NCBI GenBank assembly: GCA_020832185.1
Contig: JAFIFE010000023.1
Span: forward strand, 1 to 64,000
Length of the DNA stretch: 64,000 nt
Direction of reading: 5' to 3'
DNA from: Alkalibacterium sp.
Lineage (GTDB): Bacteria > Bacillota > Bacilli > Lactobacillales > Carnobacteriaceae_A
In this document: positions 1 to 9,875 of the stretch, piece by piece
Position numbering within the stretch: position 1 is the first letter of the stretch
How the letters are laid out: every line of letters starts with the position of its first letter
Translations under genes and position numbers: made by a program
Notes under the pieces: generated by a model
Told to the model about the DNA's origin: nothing
The model's database searches: none
Seen by the model: only the letters and a program-made list of their open reading frames with translations

Positions 1-329
1 TACCTCCAGTTAAAGTGTAGGAACTCTAACTTTAGAGGATTTTCAGGTGCCTCGCAATGGCTTTTTATATTGCGTTTTGCCGTCCGCAGAGTTGTGTACT
101 TTCACCCTGCAATCTTATGTATTTTTATCTTGCCATAAACATATGATAACGCTATCCAATTATATGAATTGAAATTTGTCACAAATTGTATTAAATCTAA
201 AGAGTTCAGGTGCTTAATTTTATGGTATAAATAATAGAATCAGGAGCAGTTTTTTAAAATGTATCGATTTGCATGTGTTACAGCATATAATAAGATCGAG
301 CTCTCAGTACTTATTAAGGAGGGGCAAGC
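1..329. other. AT-rich non-coding leader with hairpin and extended -10
   Basis: No convincing gene is seen. A small hairpin (CGCAAT at 53-58 pairing with ATTGCG at 69-74, followed by TTTT) could be the end of an upstream transcript. An extended -10 element (TG at 223-224, one base, TATAAA at 226-231) lies about 100 bases before the start of the small reading frame at 330 and could be its promoter. No good -35 box accompanies it. Confidence 0.3.
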
Positions 330-422
330 ATGCCCATAGTCATTATCTGGTTTTTCCTAAACATACTCATTCTTATATTTAATCATGGTGCTCAAAGCGA
401 CAACAATACTGGAAGTAAATAA
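330..422 (+). CDS. Putative 30-residue small membrane peptide
   Basis: ATG at 330 is preceded by a very strong ribosome site (AAGGAGGGG at about 316-324). The frame encodes 30 residues: a hydrophobic stretch of roughly 17 residues (MPIVIIWFFLNILILIF) and then a short polar tail (HGAQSDNNTGSK). This is the shape of single-span small membrane proteins, which include regulators of membrane enzymes and type I toxins, but I do not recognise a family. A possible extended -10 promoter lies at 223-231. No antisense RNA promoter is obvious. The ribosome site and the hydrophobic then polar layout are the only support, so it could be a chance frame. Confidence 0.4.
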   Translation: MPIVIIWFFLNILILIFNHGAQSDNNTGSK

Positions 423-1279
423 AATGAAAAAATCTTGTCTCATTCTTTTACTCAAATTGTAGATTACTTAGAAAATAGAGTTAGATTTTAACCGTTTTAA
501 TTTATATGAGTGCTAACAAGATTGTCAGTGGGGTAGCTAATATTTCATGTTAAAACTATCCCGTTATAAATAATAATTAATGTTTATACTTGACATAGTA
601 TTTATTTATGAGTAAACTCTTAGTTATATTAACAACTCTACAACCACTACCTAAATACCCCCTTATTTATCCTCAATGCTATTTGTTTAACAACTGATTA
701 GTTACCCCTGATTTTCCAATATGGCTCTTATGCCAGCACCCCCTTATGTCTCAGCTCTCCCTTTTTACATTCTATCTTAACTCAAAAACTCGCATTATAG
801 ATATTTTTGTTTTATTCAGTATTTGATTTTTTAGAAATTCCTCGAAGTCTATTTCCACTTAAAATGCTCCTATACATCTTCACCTTTACTTCTTATATTA
901 CTCTATACACTTTCACCTTAAGTCACCTTACATAGTCAGAAATGTTTTATTAATATTTGTAATAATCCTCTATTAATTCATCAAGTGACAGTCATCTTTT
1001 TGTACAATCCCACACATCAAATGCTTTCCACAGCACTCTATCAATTATAGCTTTTGTTATTTTAGCCGTATAAGCTGCACAAGTCATACTAAAGATTATA
1101 ATCTATCAATTTAGGGGGTGATGCTTTTTTTAATTCTAGTAATCTCGCATCTTTATCTAGGATAATCGCGTTTGATATATTATTAACAGTCAGCATGAAA
1201 TGTTTAGTATCAGCGATTAATGTCTACGGAATAATATTAATTATTTTATGACAGATATATGAAAGAGGAGGATAATACC
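423..1279. other. Long AT-rich intergenic region upstream of the capsule locus
   Basis: About 850 bases with stops in all frames and no gene I can support. It is very AT-rich with runs of C and T on the plus strand. It presumably holds the promoter of the capsule operon, but no -35/-10 pair stands out. The usual CpsA (LytR-type) and CpsB (PHP phosphatase) genes that often precede CpsC are absent here. Confidence 0.4.
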
Positions 1280-2023
1280 ATGAAAGAAGAAATCAGTTTA
1301 TTAGAATTTCTGAGTGTGCTAAAAAAAAGGATCGGTCTGATAATCATAGGTACTTTGATGGGCATACTCATATTCACTATCTATACATTCTATGTAGCGG
1401 TCCCTCAGTATAGCTCCACTACCCAATTACTTGTAAATCGTTCTAAGGAAGCGACTATTATTCAAAGGGCCGACATCGAAACGAACGTTCAACTGATTAA
1501 TACTTACAGAGATATGTTGAGAAGTCCGGCGATACTGGATGGAGTGAGAGAAGAACTGAACTTGCCTTATTCAAATCAACAGCTGCTCAGTCAGCTAAAT
1601 ATATCGAGTGAAAACAATTCTCAAGTTTTTTCCATTCAAATAATGGATCCCAACCCAAATAATGCAGCACTCATTGCTAATACAACGGCGAATGTCTTTC
1701 AAGAAAAACTTAATGACATCGCAAGCATGGATAATGTCACAGTTTTTTCTGAGGCTAATGCAAGTTCACAACCTGTAAGTCCCAATCATATTCTTAACAT
1801 GATCATAGGGTTAATTATTGGTAGTGTGTTATCCACAGTCTCAGCGCTCCTAATTGAGTTTGCAGATAAAACGGTAAGAGATGATTCATTTATTACTGAG
1901 AAATTAGGCTTGATCAATTTGGGTAGCGTATCAGAAATGGTGCATGAAAAAGTACAAAAAGATACTCAGAAAAACAAACCGGAAAGACTTCCAGAGTCTT
2001 TAAGTGCACGGTCCAAAATTTGA
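1280..2023 (+). CDS. cpsC: Capsular polysaccharide chain-length/kinase adaptor (Wzz family, CpsC/YveK-like)
   Basis: A 247-residue Wzz-type polysaccharide co-polymerase. In Gram-positive bacteria these proteins set polymer length and activate the partner tyrosine kinase through their cytoplasmic tail. The N-terminus (ISLLEFLSVLKKR) leads into a first membrane span at about residues 20-45. A long external segment follows, then a second span at about 170-195 (IIGLIIGSVLSTVSALLIEF) and a charged cytoplasmic tail. An ATG at 1259 is in frame, but the ribosome site AGAGGAGG lies just before 1280, so 1280 is preferred. It is the first gene of the capsule operon and is followed 18 bases later by the kinase. 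Confidence 0.88.
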   Translation: MKEEISLLEFLSVLKKRIGLIIIGTLMGILIFTIYTFYVAVPQYSSTTQLLVNRSKEATIIQRADIETNVQLINTYRDMLRSPAILDGVREELNLPYSNQQLLSQLNISSENNSQVFSIQIMDPNPNNAALIANTTANVFQEKLNDIASMDNVTVFSEANASSQPVSPNHILNMIIGLIIGSVLSTVSALLIEFADKTVRDDSFITEKLGLINLGSVSEMVHEKVQKDTQKNKPERLPESLSARSKI

Positions 2024-2041
2024 TAGAGGAGGATGATTAAT

Positions 2042-2731
2042 ATGATGTTGAGGAAAAAATCAATCGAAACGGGTGAACATCCAAGATTGGTAGTAAATAA
2101 CGAACCAAATTCATACACGTCAGAACAATTCCGCTCGATTCGAACCAATTTAAAATTTGCAGTTGTGGGTAAGGATCTTCAGACAATAGTGATCACCTCG
2201 GCCACTCCATCTTCTGGAAAATCAACGATCTCAGCTAATTTAGCTGCAACATTTGCTTCAGAAGATAAAAAAGTATTGCTAGTCGATGCGGATTTGCGGA
2301 AACCGACTGTACACACTACATTTAACCTAAGTAATCAGTACGGGCTGACCACACTATTGTCAGATCCTCATTCAGAATTAAATTCATTTGTTCAAAGTAC
2401 ATTAATTAATGGATTATATGTCTTAACAAGCGGAATCATTCCACCTAACCCATCAGAACTGCTTGCTTCAAATAAAATGACTGAACTACAGAATGTGATG
2501 AAGTCCTGTTATGACTTGATTATCTTTGATACACCTCCTGTCCTTTCAGTGACTGATTCACAGATTTTAGCAGCAGAAACCGATGGTGTTGTTCTGGTCA
2601 TTCCTTTGGGACAAGTCAAATCTGATGAAGTGTATAAAGCTAAAGAATCACTTGAAATGGTCAAATCAACTATTCTTGGGGCGATTATGAATCGTGTTGA
2701 ACCAACTCATGACAGCTATTACTACGCTTAG
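2042..2731 (+). CDS. cpsD: Tyrosine-protein kinase of capsule synthesis (BY-kinase, CpsD/YwqD-like)
   Basis: A cytoplasmic BY-kinase of about 229 residues that autophosphorylates and, with CpsC, controls capsule polymerisation and export. Visible motifs are Walker A (TPSSGKST), Walker A' (VLLVDADLRKP) and Walker B (LIIFDTPP). The C-terminus ends in a tyrosine cluster (SYYYA), the usual autophosphorylation site, though shorter than in some homologues. ATG 2033 lies inside the ribosome site GAGGAGG, so ATG 2042 is the better start. No cognate PHP-type phosphatase (CpsB) or low-molecular-weight phosphatase is encoded nearby, so dephosphorylation must come from elsewhere. Confidence 0.92.
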   Translation: MMLRKKSIETGEHPRLVVNNEPNSYTSEQFRSIRTNLKFAVVGKDLQTIVITSATPSSGKSTISANLAATFASEDKKVLLVDADLRKPTVHTTFNLSNQYGLTTLLSDPHSELNSFVQSTLINGLYVLTSGIIPPNPSELLASNKMTELQNVMKSCYDLIIFDTPPVLSVTDSQILAAETDGVVLVIPLGQVKSDEVYKAKESLEMVKSTILGAIMNRVEPTHDSYYYA

Positions 2732-2775
2732 TGGATAACTAACATATCTGTCAGGATGCAGAGAGGGGGATACTA

Positions 2776-4158
2776 TTGGATCAGATAAGTATGAACAGAA
2801 AAATACTCATTCCAAATATATTATTAGGTGGCGTACTGCTGATTTATGTTCTGACGTTCTTTAATAATCTGGCGTCTCTATCATTAAATGTTTATATTAC
2901 TTTTTTAATTAACTTTGTTGTCGTTGTAGCTGGTATTTTAAAATGTGATTTGCCGATTTCTCTCAATAAAATCAATTGGTATTTTCTATTGATTTTTCTT
3001 GTGATTATTCCATTTTATCAGTTAACTTCTGGATATGCTCCTCGAAGTATGCATCTAACTGAATACGAAATCATTTTTACGAATGTTTTAATACTGCTTT
3101 GGTGTATAGGCTACTATCTAAGTTATAATTTAAAGCAGACTGAGTTGAGAGTAATGACAGGAGAGAGCTTAGTCTTACCAAAATCCAAGTCTTTTTACCT
3201 GTTTATAGTAATCGTATCTGTGCTGTGCCTCGCTTACGAATCTGCCACGACTGGATTTGCTAACTTGTTTATTAGAGGAACGTCAGATTTCGATGAAGAT
3301 ACATTCGGAATCATGATTTATTTCCTTACACGATCGATTCCTGCCATCAGCTTAGCCATCTATTTATGGACGATAAAGAAGAAAATAAGAATACTTCCCA
3401 AATATCAAATGTACACGTTAAGTTTCCTTCTATTTTTGGTGACATTCATTTTAAATAACCCAGTGACTCTTTCCCGATTTTTAATTGGGGCAATATATAT
3501 GGGGCTTCTAATCAGCATATTTGATATTTCTCTCTTCAAAGGGAAACGATTTGATATCTTATTGATTTTTAGTATAGTGATTATTTTTCCTCTCATGTAT
3601 GCTTTGAAGTTTTATACCATAGAGCAAATCATGTCACCGGAGTATACTCTTGAGATCAATAACTATAATTCAGTGGATTTTGATGCCTTTCAGATGATCG
3701 GACGAACGATACGATTTGTTGAGACATACGGGTACCAGTATGGAAGGCAACTTAGAAGTGTTTTGTTCTTCTTTATGCCAAGAGATATATTAGATATCAA
3801 GGGTATTCCTTCCGGTCAGCTCGTGGCCACTATTCAAAATGTGTCATATACTAATCTCTCTTCACCTATAGTTGCTGAAGGCTTTATAGATTTTGGCATA
3901 GCAGGGGTCATTTTATATTCGCTGGTTTTTGGAAGAATTGCTAAGTTTTTTGATTATAAAACATATACTTTAAAAAAAGACTCAACGAATATTTATTTTA
4001 TTGAGATTACCTTTTCGTTTTTAATAGGCTACCTTGTTTATATTTATAGAGGTGCTTTACAGCCGACATTTTTGAGATTAATGGGATTCTTCTTGTTCCT
4101 CATCGTAATATATGCAATGAATAAGGCTATTCACTTTAAAAAAATAGAAAATAAGTAA
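2776..4158 (+). CDS. wzy: Oligosaccharide repeat-unit polymerase (Wzy-like)
   Basis: A 460-residue, highly hydrophobic protein with about 10-12 predicted membrane spans and a larger loop between late spans (about residues 275-360). This matches O-antigen/capsule polymerases that join lipid-linked repeat units outside the membrane. The family is very divergent, so the call rests on topology and on position between the kinase and the flippase. Start TTG at 2776 follows GAGAGGGGG by 6 bases; ATG at 2791 is an in-frame alternative. No sequence motif proves the linkage formed. Confidence 0.75.
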   Translation: MDQISMNRKILIPNILLGGVLLIYVLTFFNNLASLSLNVYITFLINFVVVVAGILKCDLPISLNKINWYFLLIFLVIIPFYQLTSGYAPRSMHLTEYEIIFTNVLILLWCIGYYLSYNLKQTELRVMTGESLVLPKSKSFYLFIVIVSVLCLAYESATTGFANLFIRGTSDFDEDTFGIMIYFLTRSIPAISLAIYLWTIKKKIRILPKYQMYTLSFLLFLVTFILNNPVTLSRFLIGAIYMGLLISIFDISLFKGKRFDILLIFSIVIIFPLMYALKFYTIEQIMSPEYTLEINNYNSVDFDAFQMIGRTIRFVETYGYQYGRQLRSVLFFFMPRDILDIKGIPSGQLVATIQNVSYTNLSSPIVAEGFIDFGIAGVILYSLVFGRIAKFFDYKTYTLKKDSTNIYFIEITFSFLIGYLVYIYRGALQPTFLRLMGFFLFLIVIYAMNKAIHFKKIENK

Positions 4159-4199
4159 CTCAGTACCGAATCGGTCGTCATTAATATGAATGAATTACT

Positions 4200-5621
4200 T
4201 TGAAAGAAGATGTTGACGTGATAAATACAGTGAAGAATAATAATTACGTTAAAGCAGGAAGCTTATATTTGCTAGGAAGTATTTTCAACAAAGGTATGGT
4301 ATTTCTCACTATTCCCATCTTTACTAGAATACTGACTATTCATGAATATGGACTTATAAACACTTATCTGTCCTGGGTTACTATTTTTATCAGCATACTG
4401 GGTCTATCTCTGGATAAAGGCGTCATGATAGGATTCAGTGAATATGAGGATGATATTGATGAGTTTATGTCAACAATAACCGTTCTTACGCTCATCAACT
4501 CTTTGCTGATTTCTTCTTTGGTCATAGCTGTCTTTTATTTTTCCACTATAAATATTGGGTTCAGCCTTGTACTACTGGTTATTGCGCTATTACAGGCTAG
4601 CTCATCTGCTATCCTAAGGAACTATGATATTTATTTAAAATTTAAATATGAGTATATAAAAAAATCAGCTCTTGAAATATTACCAAACATGTTCACGTTA
4701 ATTAGTGCAATTTTTATTATTGTCTACTTTTTGACTAGTAACAAACACTTTGGAAAAATCATTCCTCACGCAGGATTTACACTCGTTTTTTCTTTACTGG
4801 CTTTAAATCAGATTTTTAAAAAAAGTAAAGGATTCAACAAACTCCACGCAAAAACTGCCCTATCTGTTTCTATTCCCTTTATATTTCACGGTATGTCCCT
4901 GACTCTTCTAAATCAATCGGATCGAATAATGATCACTTCTTTAGTTAATGCATCGGAGACTGGTATATATAGTCTTATATATAACTTTAGTATGGCTGGA
5001 ACCGTGATTTTTTTATCTTTAAACAACGTGTGGCTGCCATGGTTCACCAAAAACATGAAAGATAGAGCAGTTGATAAAATCAACGAAAAAGCAGCGATCT
5101 ATCTTTTACTTATGACTGTTCCTACGGTTGGGTTGATTTTAACCGCTCCTGAATTATTAAGAATCATTGCCCCGGTAGAGTACTGGGGGGCTGACGTGAG
5201 TATCCCACTAATCATTCTATCGAGTTATATCATATTTATCTATTCATTATATATAAATATCGAACACATCCATAAAAAATCTAAATCAGTAGCGGTCAAC
5301 ACTATTGCTGCAACAGCCATCAATATTGGGCTGAATTATTATATTATACAACTATTTGGTTATCATGGAGCAGCTGCAACCACACTTATCTCTTATTTGA
5401 TTCTCTTTTATCTCCATTATCGAGGAGCTAGAAAACTTGAGAAAGAGTTACTTCCTATAAAACTGATGATAAAGCCCATATTTCTTATTATCGTTAACGT
5501 GATAGTATATTACATTTTTATAGATGCGTTTTTTATAAGATGGCTCCTTCTGGTAGTGCAATTGATTTATATAGGGATAACCAACTTTGACAAAATGTCT
5601 ACATTTTTTAGAAGAAAATAA
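4200..5621 (+). CDS. wzx: Polysaccharide repeat-unit flippase (Wzx/MOP family)
   Basis: A 473-residue protein with about 12-14 hydrophobic segments and the typical N-terminus of MOP-superfamily exporters (AGSLYLLGSIFNKGMVFLTI). Such proteins flip undecaprenyl-linked repeat units to the outer face of the membrane. The start is uncertain: TTG at 4200 has only a weak upstream ribosome site, and GTG at 4218 is an alternative. A second flippase-like gene lies at 12547, which is unusual for one capsule locus. Confidence 0.85.
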   Translation: MKEDVDVINTVKNNNYVKAGSLYLLGSIFNKGMVFLTIPIFTRILTIHEYGLINTYLSWVTIFISILGLSLDKGVMIGFSEYEDDIDEFMSTITVLTLINSLLISSLVIAVFYFSTINIGFSLVLLVIALLQASSSAILRNYDIYLKFKYEYIKKSALEILPNMFTLISAIFIIVYFLTSNKHFGKIIPHAGFTLVFSLLALNQIFKKSKGFNKLHAKTALSVSIPFIFHGMSLTLLNQSDRIMITSLVNASETGIYSLIYNFSMAGTVIFLSLNNVWLPWFTKNMKDRAVDKINEKAAIYLLLMTVPTVGLILTAPELLRIIAPVEYWGADVSIPLIILSSYIIFIYSLYINIEHIHKKSKSVAVNTIAATAINIGLNYYIIQLFGYHGAAATTLISYLILFYLHYRGARKLEKELLPIKLMIKPIFLIIVNVIVYYIFIDAFFIRWLLLVVQLIYIGITNFDKMSTFFRRK

Positions 5622-5696
5622 AAGGTAAGACAACAGTTGATCGATCTCTAGTATGTGTGATGAAACTCATATAATTTGGTAAGGAGGTAAGAGAAG

Positions 5697-6830
5697 ATGG
5701 TGAACCATAAAACTGAGTTCCCTGTAAGAATAGCTCATGTGTTAGGGAAAATGAATGGGGCAGGGGTTGAAGCAACTGTCATGAATTATTATCGGCACAT
5801 CGATAAAACTAAAATACAGTTTGACTTTATAGTGGATAATGATTCTACTTTGATCCCTTACGACGAAATTCAGGCCCTAGGCGGACGAGTATATATCGTC
5901 CCCCCTTATCAGCAATTATTTAAATATAATCAAGAGCTGATAGCTATTTTCAAAAATAATAATTATAAAATTGTACATTCTCATATTAATGCTTTAAGCG
6001 TCTTTCCGATGAAAGCAGCAAAAAAAGCAGGAGTTCCTATTCGAATTGCTCACAGCCATAGCACTTCTGCTCCAGGAGAGATTAAAAAAAATATTGTAAA
6101 AAATATTCTTCGGCCCTTTTCAAGAGCATACCCGACACATTATTGTTCATGCTCAAAAGGGGCAGGTGAATGGCTGTTCGGGAAGAACATTAGGCATATT
6201 AAGCATCTAAATGTTGTGAATAATGGAATTGAAATCAATAAGTTTTTATTTGACAAGCATGAGAGAGAAATCTTAAGAAACGAATTAGGTCTGACCGATA
6301 AGTTCGTGATCGGACATACTGGGCGATTATGCTTTCAAAAAAATCAGGAATTTTTAATCAATTTATTATCAGGTATCCTAAACGATATTCCAAATGCTGT
6401 ACTCCTATTGATTGGAAATGGACAAGAGCAAGAAAGGTTGATCAAGTTAGCAGTAGCCTTAGATGTCAGTGAGCATATTATTTTTCTAGGAAACAAAACG
6501 GATGTCCACCGTTATTATAACGCTATGGATGTATTCGCTTTTCCATCACGTTATGAAGGATTCGGCGTTTCTGCAATAGAAGCGCAGGCTTCGGGAATGC
6601 CAGTAATCCTTTCTAATAACGTACCAGTGGAAGCGTGTCTAACAGAAAGATGTGTCGTCCTGTCTATCGATAAAGGAGTAACTCCTTGGATTGATTCGAT
6701 TGTTCAATTAAAAGAGAATGTAGACAGAACCTTTGACATGAATTTTCAGGATTATGATATTTCAGTTAATGCAGAAGCATTGAATGAGTATTATTTCAGG
6801 ATCTCAAGAGAAAGCGTGATAATTATATGA
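5697..6830 (+). CDS. Glycosyltransferase family 4 (EpsF-like)
   Basis: A 377-residue GT-B fold retaining glycosyltransferase acting on the cytoplasmic lipid-linked repeat unit. The N-terminal acceptor domain has the glycine-rich loop (LGKMNGAGVEATVMNYY). The C-terminal nucleotide-sugar domain carries the GT4 signature (FPSRYEGFGVSAIEAQASG), including the E-x7-E pattern. A strong AAGGAGG site precedes ATG 5697. The stop overlaps the next gene by four bases (ATGA), implying translational coupling. Sugar specificity cannot be read from sequence. Confidence 0.9.
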   Translation: MVNHKTEFPVRIAHVLGKMNGAGVEATVMNYYRHIDKTKIQFDFIVDNDSTLIPYDEIQALGGRVYIVPPYQQLFKYNQELIAIFKNNNYKIVHSHINALSVFPMKAAKKAGVPIRIAHSHSTSAPGEIKKNIVKNILRPFSRAYPTHYCSCSKGAGEWLFGKNIRHIKHLNVVNNGIEINKFLFDKHEREILRNELGLTDKFVIGHTGRLCFQKNQEFLINLLSGILNDIPNAVLLLIGNGQEQERLIKLAVALDVSEHIIFLGNKTDVHRYYNAMDVFAFPSRYEGFGVSAIEAQASGMPVILSNNVPVEACLTERCVVLSIDKGVTPWIDSIVQLKENVDRTFDMNFQDYDISVNAEALNEYYFRISRESVIII

Positions 6831-7945
6831 AAAAAATTGGAGTATTTGTCGATCGCTGGATGTCTGGAGGAATCGAATCCTATCTTGTATCAAATTATGA
6901 ATCAATGGACCTGTCAAACCTGGAGATTAAAATCATAACTACACGTAAATTTAGTGATATTTATGATGAGAGACTAAAAAAACTAGGTATTGAAATTATA
7001 GAGTTACTTAAGGAAGGAAAAGATTCCGAACTGAACAGAACATATAAAAGTCGGGGCCCTTTTAAGCGAGTAATTGCTGAAGAGAAATTTGATGTCATTC
7101 ACTTGAATATCTACAATGGTGTCTCATTAGGTTATTCTAAGCTAGCATCTGATTTGGGTGTAAAGCATATAATTGCTCATTCACACAATTCTATGATTGG
7201 AAACGTTCGATTAAAGAAACTGAAAATAGCTGCTCATTACTTAGGGAAACGGAGGTATCAGAAATATGTAACTGATTTCTGGGCATGTTCTGATTTAGCT
7301 GGAAGATGGCTCTTTTCAGCAAAGCATGAAGAGGATGTTCTCTTAATGAATAATGGAATCAAAACAGATAAATTCAGGTATGATAAAAATAAAAGAAGAC
7401 TCTTTAGAAAAAAACACGCTATAGCCGATGGGACACTTGTGCTGGGAAATATAGGAAGATTGAATAATCAAAAGAATCAGTTTTTCCTGATTGAATTAGC
7501 TGACCAATTACGCCATAGGAACATCCCTTATAGGCTGTTTATTGCTGGTGAAGGGGAACTGAGAAAGAAATTGGATGAGAAAATCAAAGAGCTTAACCTT
7601 GAAGCGTATATAACTTTAATAGGGACAACGTCAGACACTCCAAGTTTTTATTCTGGAATCGATTTATTTCTTCTTCCCTCACTATTCGAAGGCAACCCAA
7701 TTGTCGGTATTGAAGCCCAGTGTTCAGGGGTGAAATGTCTCTTCTCTGAAAAGATAACAAAACAACTAAAAATTGTGAAAAGGTCAGAATTTTTATCAAT
7801 CGATTCGGTAAATGATTGGATAGAAGCGATACAACAGACTGATTTATATAGTATTCAGAGAGAGGCTGTGCACTTAACAGTAAAAGAGAAGAAATTTGAT
7901 ATTAAAGACACTTCTTATGAAATGAACAAAAGACTCCTGGCATAA
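6827..7945 (+). CDS. Glycosyltransferase family 4
   Basis: A 372-residue GT-B glycosyltransferase, translationally coupled to the preceding gene and clearly paralogous to it (MSGGIESYLVSNYESMD at the N-terminus, LLPSLFEGNPIVGIEAQCSG at the C-terminus). The nucleotide-sugar motif keeps its first glutamate (SLFEG) and second (GIEAQ). It probably adds a sugar to the growing lipid-linked oligosaccharide. The donor is unknown. Confidence 0.88.
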   Translation: MKKIGVFVDRWMSGGIESYLVSNYESMDLSNLEIKIITTRKFSDIYDERLKKLGIEIIELLKEGKDSELNRTYKSRGPFKRVIAEEKFDVIHLNIYNGVSLGYSKLASDLGVKHIIAHSHNSMIGNVRLKKLKIAAHYLGKRRYQKYVTDFWACSDLAGRWLFSAKHEEDVLLMNNGIKTDKFRYDKNKRRLFRKKHAIADGTLVLGNIGRLNNQKNQFFLIELADQLRHRNIPYRLFIAGEGELRKKLDEKIKELNLEAYITLIGTTSDTPSFYSGIDLFLLPSLFEGNPIVGIEAQCSGVKCLFSEKITKQLKIVKRSEFLSIDSVNDWIEAIQQTDLYSIQREAVHLTVKEKKFDIKDTSYEMNKRLLA

Positions 7946-8057
7946 AGGGTAGTTTAATCAGCAGGAGAAAAGTATTGAGCTCTAATTATACACGTTTGTC
8001 AGTTAAATCATGATGTAGAAAAGTCTTTATAAGCTGAGCTGTAAGGAGGCCCTTAAT

Positions 8058-8807
8058 ATGATTCCTAAAATCATTCACTATATATGGCTTGGTGACACAA
8101 TGCCAAATGAATTAGTAAAATACGTTAAAAGTTGGGAAAAAGCCCTGCCTGATTATACATTTATTAAGTGGTCTATGGCTAATTGGGAAAACGAAAAAAA
8201 ATACCCTATTGTATCAGAGTGTTTGAAACATAATATGTATGCTCATGCGTCTGATGTGATCAGATTAGATGTTTTGTTGACCCATGGGGGTATTTATCTA
8301 GACACGGATGTAAGTATTCACCAATCATTTAATCCCCTCCTGGATACACCCATGTTTATTGGAAGAATTTATAGAAACCTTATAGGATCTGCAGTCATTG
8401 GTTCCGAGAAAAATAATAAAACGATTATGAAGATTCTCAAAGAGTATGAAGGCTTAACCATAGACGAGGTTAAAAACGGGAATAAATTTGATACTAATAA
8501 TTCTACTTTAACCTATTTCTTTTTAGACAATTATAAAGAATTTAAATTAGAAAATGTCAATCAAACATTGAAGGACGGCACAAAAATTTTAAAAAAAGAG
8601 TATTTTGAACTTCCTTCATTGAGCAAGAACAATAATTTTGCTGTTCACCATTATATGGGAAGTTGGAGAACTGAAAAAAACGGGTCGTTCGAGAAGATTA
8701 AAGGACTATCCAGGATGGTAATCCCCCCTTATATTTATGGTCAGATAAGTTCTAGAAGAGGGGCCAAAAAAAACACGCGATTTGATGTCTACAGAGAAAA
8801 CTGCTAA
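8058..8807 (+). CDS. Glycosyltransferase with DXD motif (GT32-type, capsular)
   Basis: A 249-residue GT-A glycosyltransferase of the DXD-sugar-binding type. The N-terminus (IPKIIHYIWLGD) is the family signature, followed by the metal/nucleotide-binding segment (ASDVIRLDVLLTHGGIYLDTDV) with its D-T-D triad at about residues 94-96. The strong AAGGAGG ribosome site lies before ATG 8058. It is a soluble cytoplasmic enzyme in the capsule gene run; donor and acceptor are not predictable. Confidence 0.87.
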   Translation: MIPKIIHYIWLGDTMPNELVKYVKSWEKALPDYTFIKWSMANWENEKKYPIVSECLKHNMYAHASDVIRLDVLLTHGGIYLDTDVSIHQSFNPLLDTPMFIGRIYRNLIGSAVIGSEKNNKTIMKILKEYEGLTIDEVKNGNKFDTNNSTLTYFFLDNYKEFKLENVNQTLKDGTKILKKEYFELPSLSKNNNFAVHHYMGSWRTEKNGSFEKIKGLSRMVIPPYIYGQISSRRGAKKNTRFDVYRENC

Positions 8808-8873
8808 TTAATTTCTCAATCATCTATAGTACTTATGTCAAACTGAACAAGTCTAAAGGAAGGTGTCTCTATC

Positions 8874-9875
8874 GTGATAACTATTAGTTATGTCATTCCT
8901 ACGTATAATAATTTACACTTATTGAAAAGATGCCTTTCATCCATTCTTCCTCAATTAGAGAAGGATGATAAGATAATCATTGTCGACGATGGAAGTGAAG
9001 ATGGAACATTTGAATTTGTTACTACTCACTATAAGATGGAAAACATTCTTATCGTTCGGCAAAAGAACGCAGGATCGGGAGCAGCTAGGAATAAAGGAAT
9101 AGCGATGAGTAACACAGAGTTTCTCTGGTTTGTCGATTCTGATGATTTTTTAATCGAAGGGTCTTCAAAAAAAGCAAAAGAAATATTGAATACAGAAGGG
9201 TACGACTTGTTGTTTTTTGATTACATTATAAAAGAAGACGATAAAGAAAGAGTGGAAAAAGTTAATTTAAATCCAAAAATCAAATCCGAGATGTTCTTAA
9301 CGATACATTATCCCTGGAATAAAATAATAAGTAAGCAGTTGTTTGAATCAGTAAAATTTCCTGAAGAAAAAATAAATTATGAAGATCATGCAACCATACC
9401 GGTGATTATCAGTAGAGCAGAACATATAGGGTATGAAAGTGATACGTATTATTACTACGATTTCAATCATCCTAATAATATATCAAAACTGACAGAGAAA
9501 AATGATGACATGTATATAGCGTTCGCTAATTTAATCAGATACCGCGATGAGGGGTATTTGAAGAATGAAGAATTGGATCTTTTGTTTATACAGACATTTA
9601 TTTACACTCAGTTATTTAACACCCCCAGCATGAAGTTTAAAGACGTTTACTTTAACTCATTCAAAGTAAAAAAATATTTAACAGAATGTTTTCCAGAATG
9701 GAGAACCTCACCTTACATTACATTTGATTTTGTTAAACACCATCATCAAGTGTTAAGCAATTTGAGGATCAAAGTCACAGTCGGTATTATGTTCAAGTAC
9801 AACATTCTCAGTACGTCGTTATTAATATATTCATTAAGAGTAGTCAAACTTGCCACTAAAAAAATGGGACAATAG
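8874..9875 (+). CDS. Glycosyltransferase family 2
   Basis: A 333-residue inverting GT-A glycosyltransferase. The start GTG 8874 follows AAAGGAAGG. Motifs are ISYVIPTYNN at the N-terminus, IIVDDGSEDGT (nucleotide-binding aspartates) and FVDSDDF (metal-binding DXD). The C-terminal 100 residues are variable. About 400 bases of non-coding DNA follow, so this may end one transcriptional unit of the locus. Confidence 0.9.
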   Translation: MITISYVIPTYNNLHLLKRCLSSILPQLEKDDKIIIVDDGSEDGTFEFVTTHYKMENILIVRQKNAGSGAARNKGIAMSNTEFLWFVDSDDFLIEGSSKKAKEILNTEGYDLLFFDYIIKEDDKERVEKVNLNPKIKSEMFLTIHYPWNKIISKQLFESVKFPEEKINYEDHATIPVIISRAEHIGYESDTYYYYDFNHPNNISKLTEKNDDMYIAFANLIRYRDEGYLKNEELDLLFIQTFIYTQLFNTPSMKFKDVYFNSFKVKKYLTECFPEWRTSPYITFDFVKHHHQVLSNLRIKVTVGIMFKYNILSTSLLIYSLRVVKLATKKMGQ

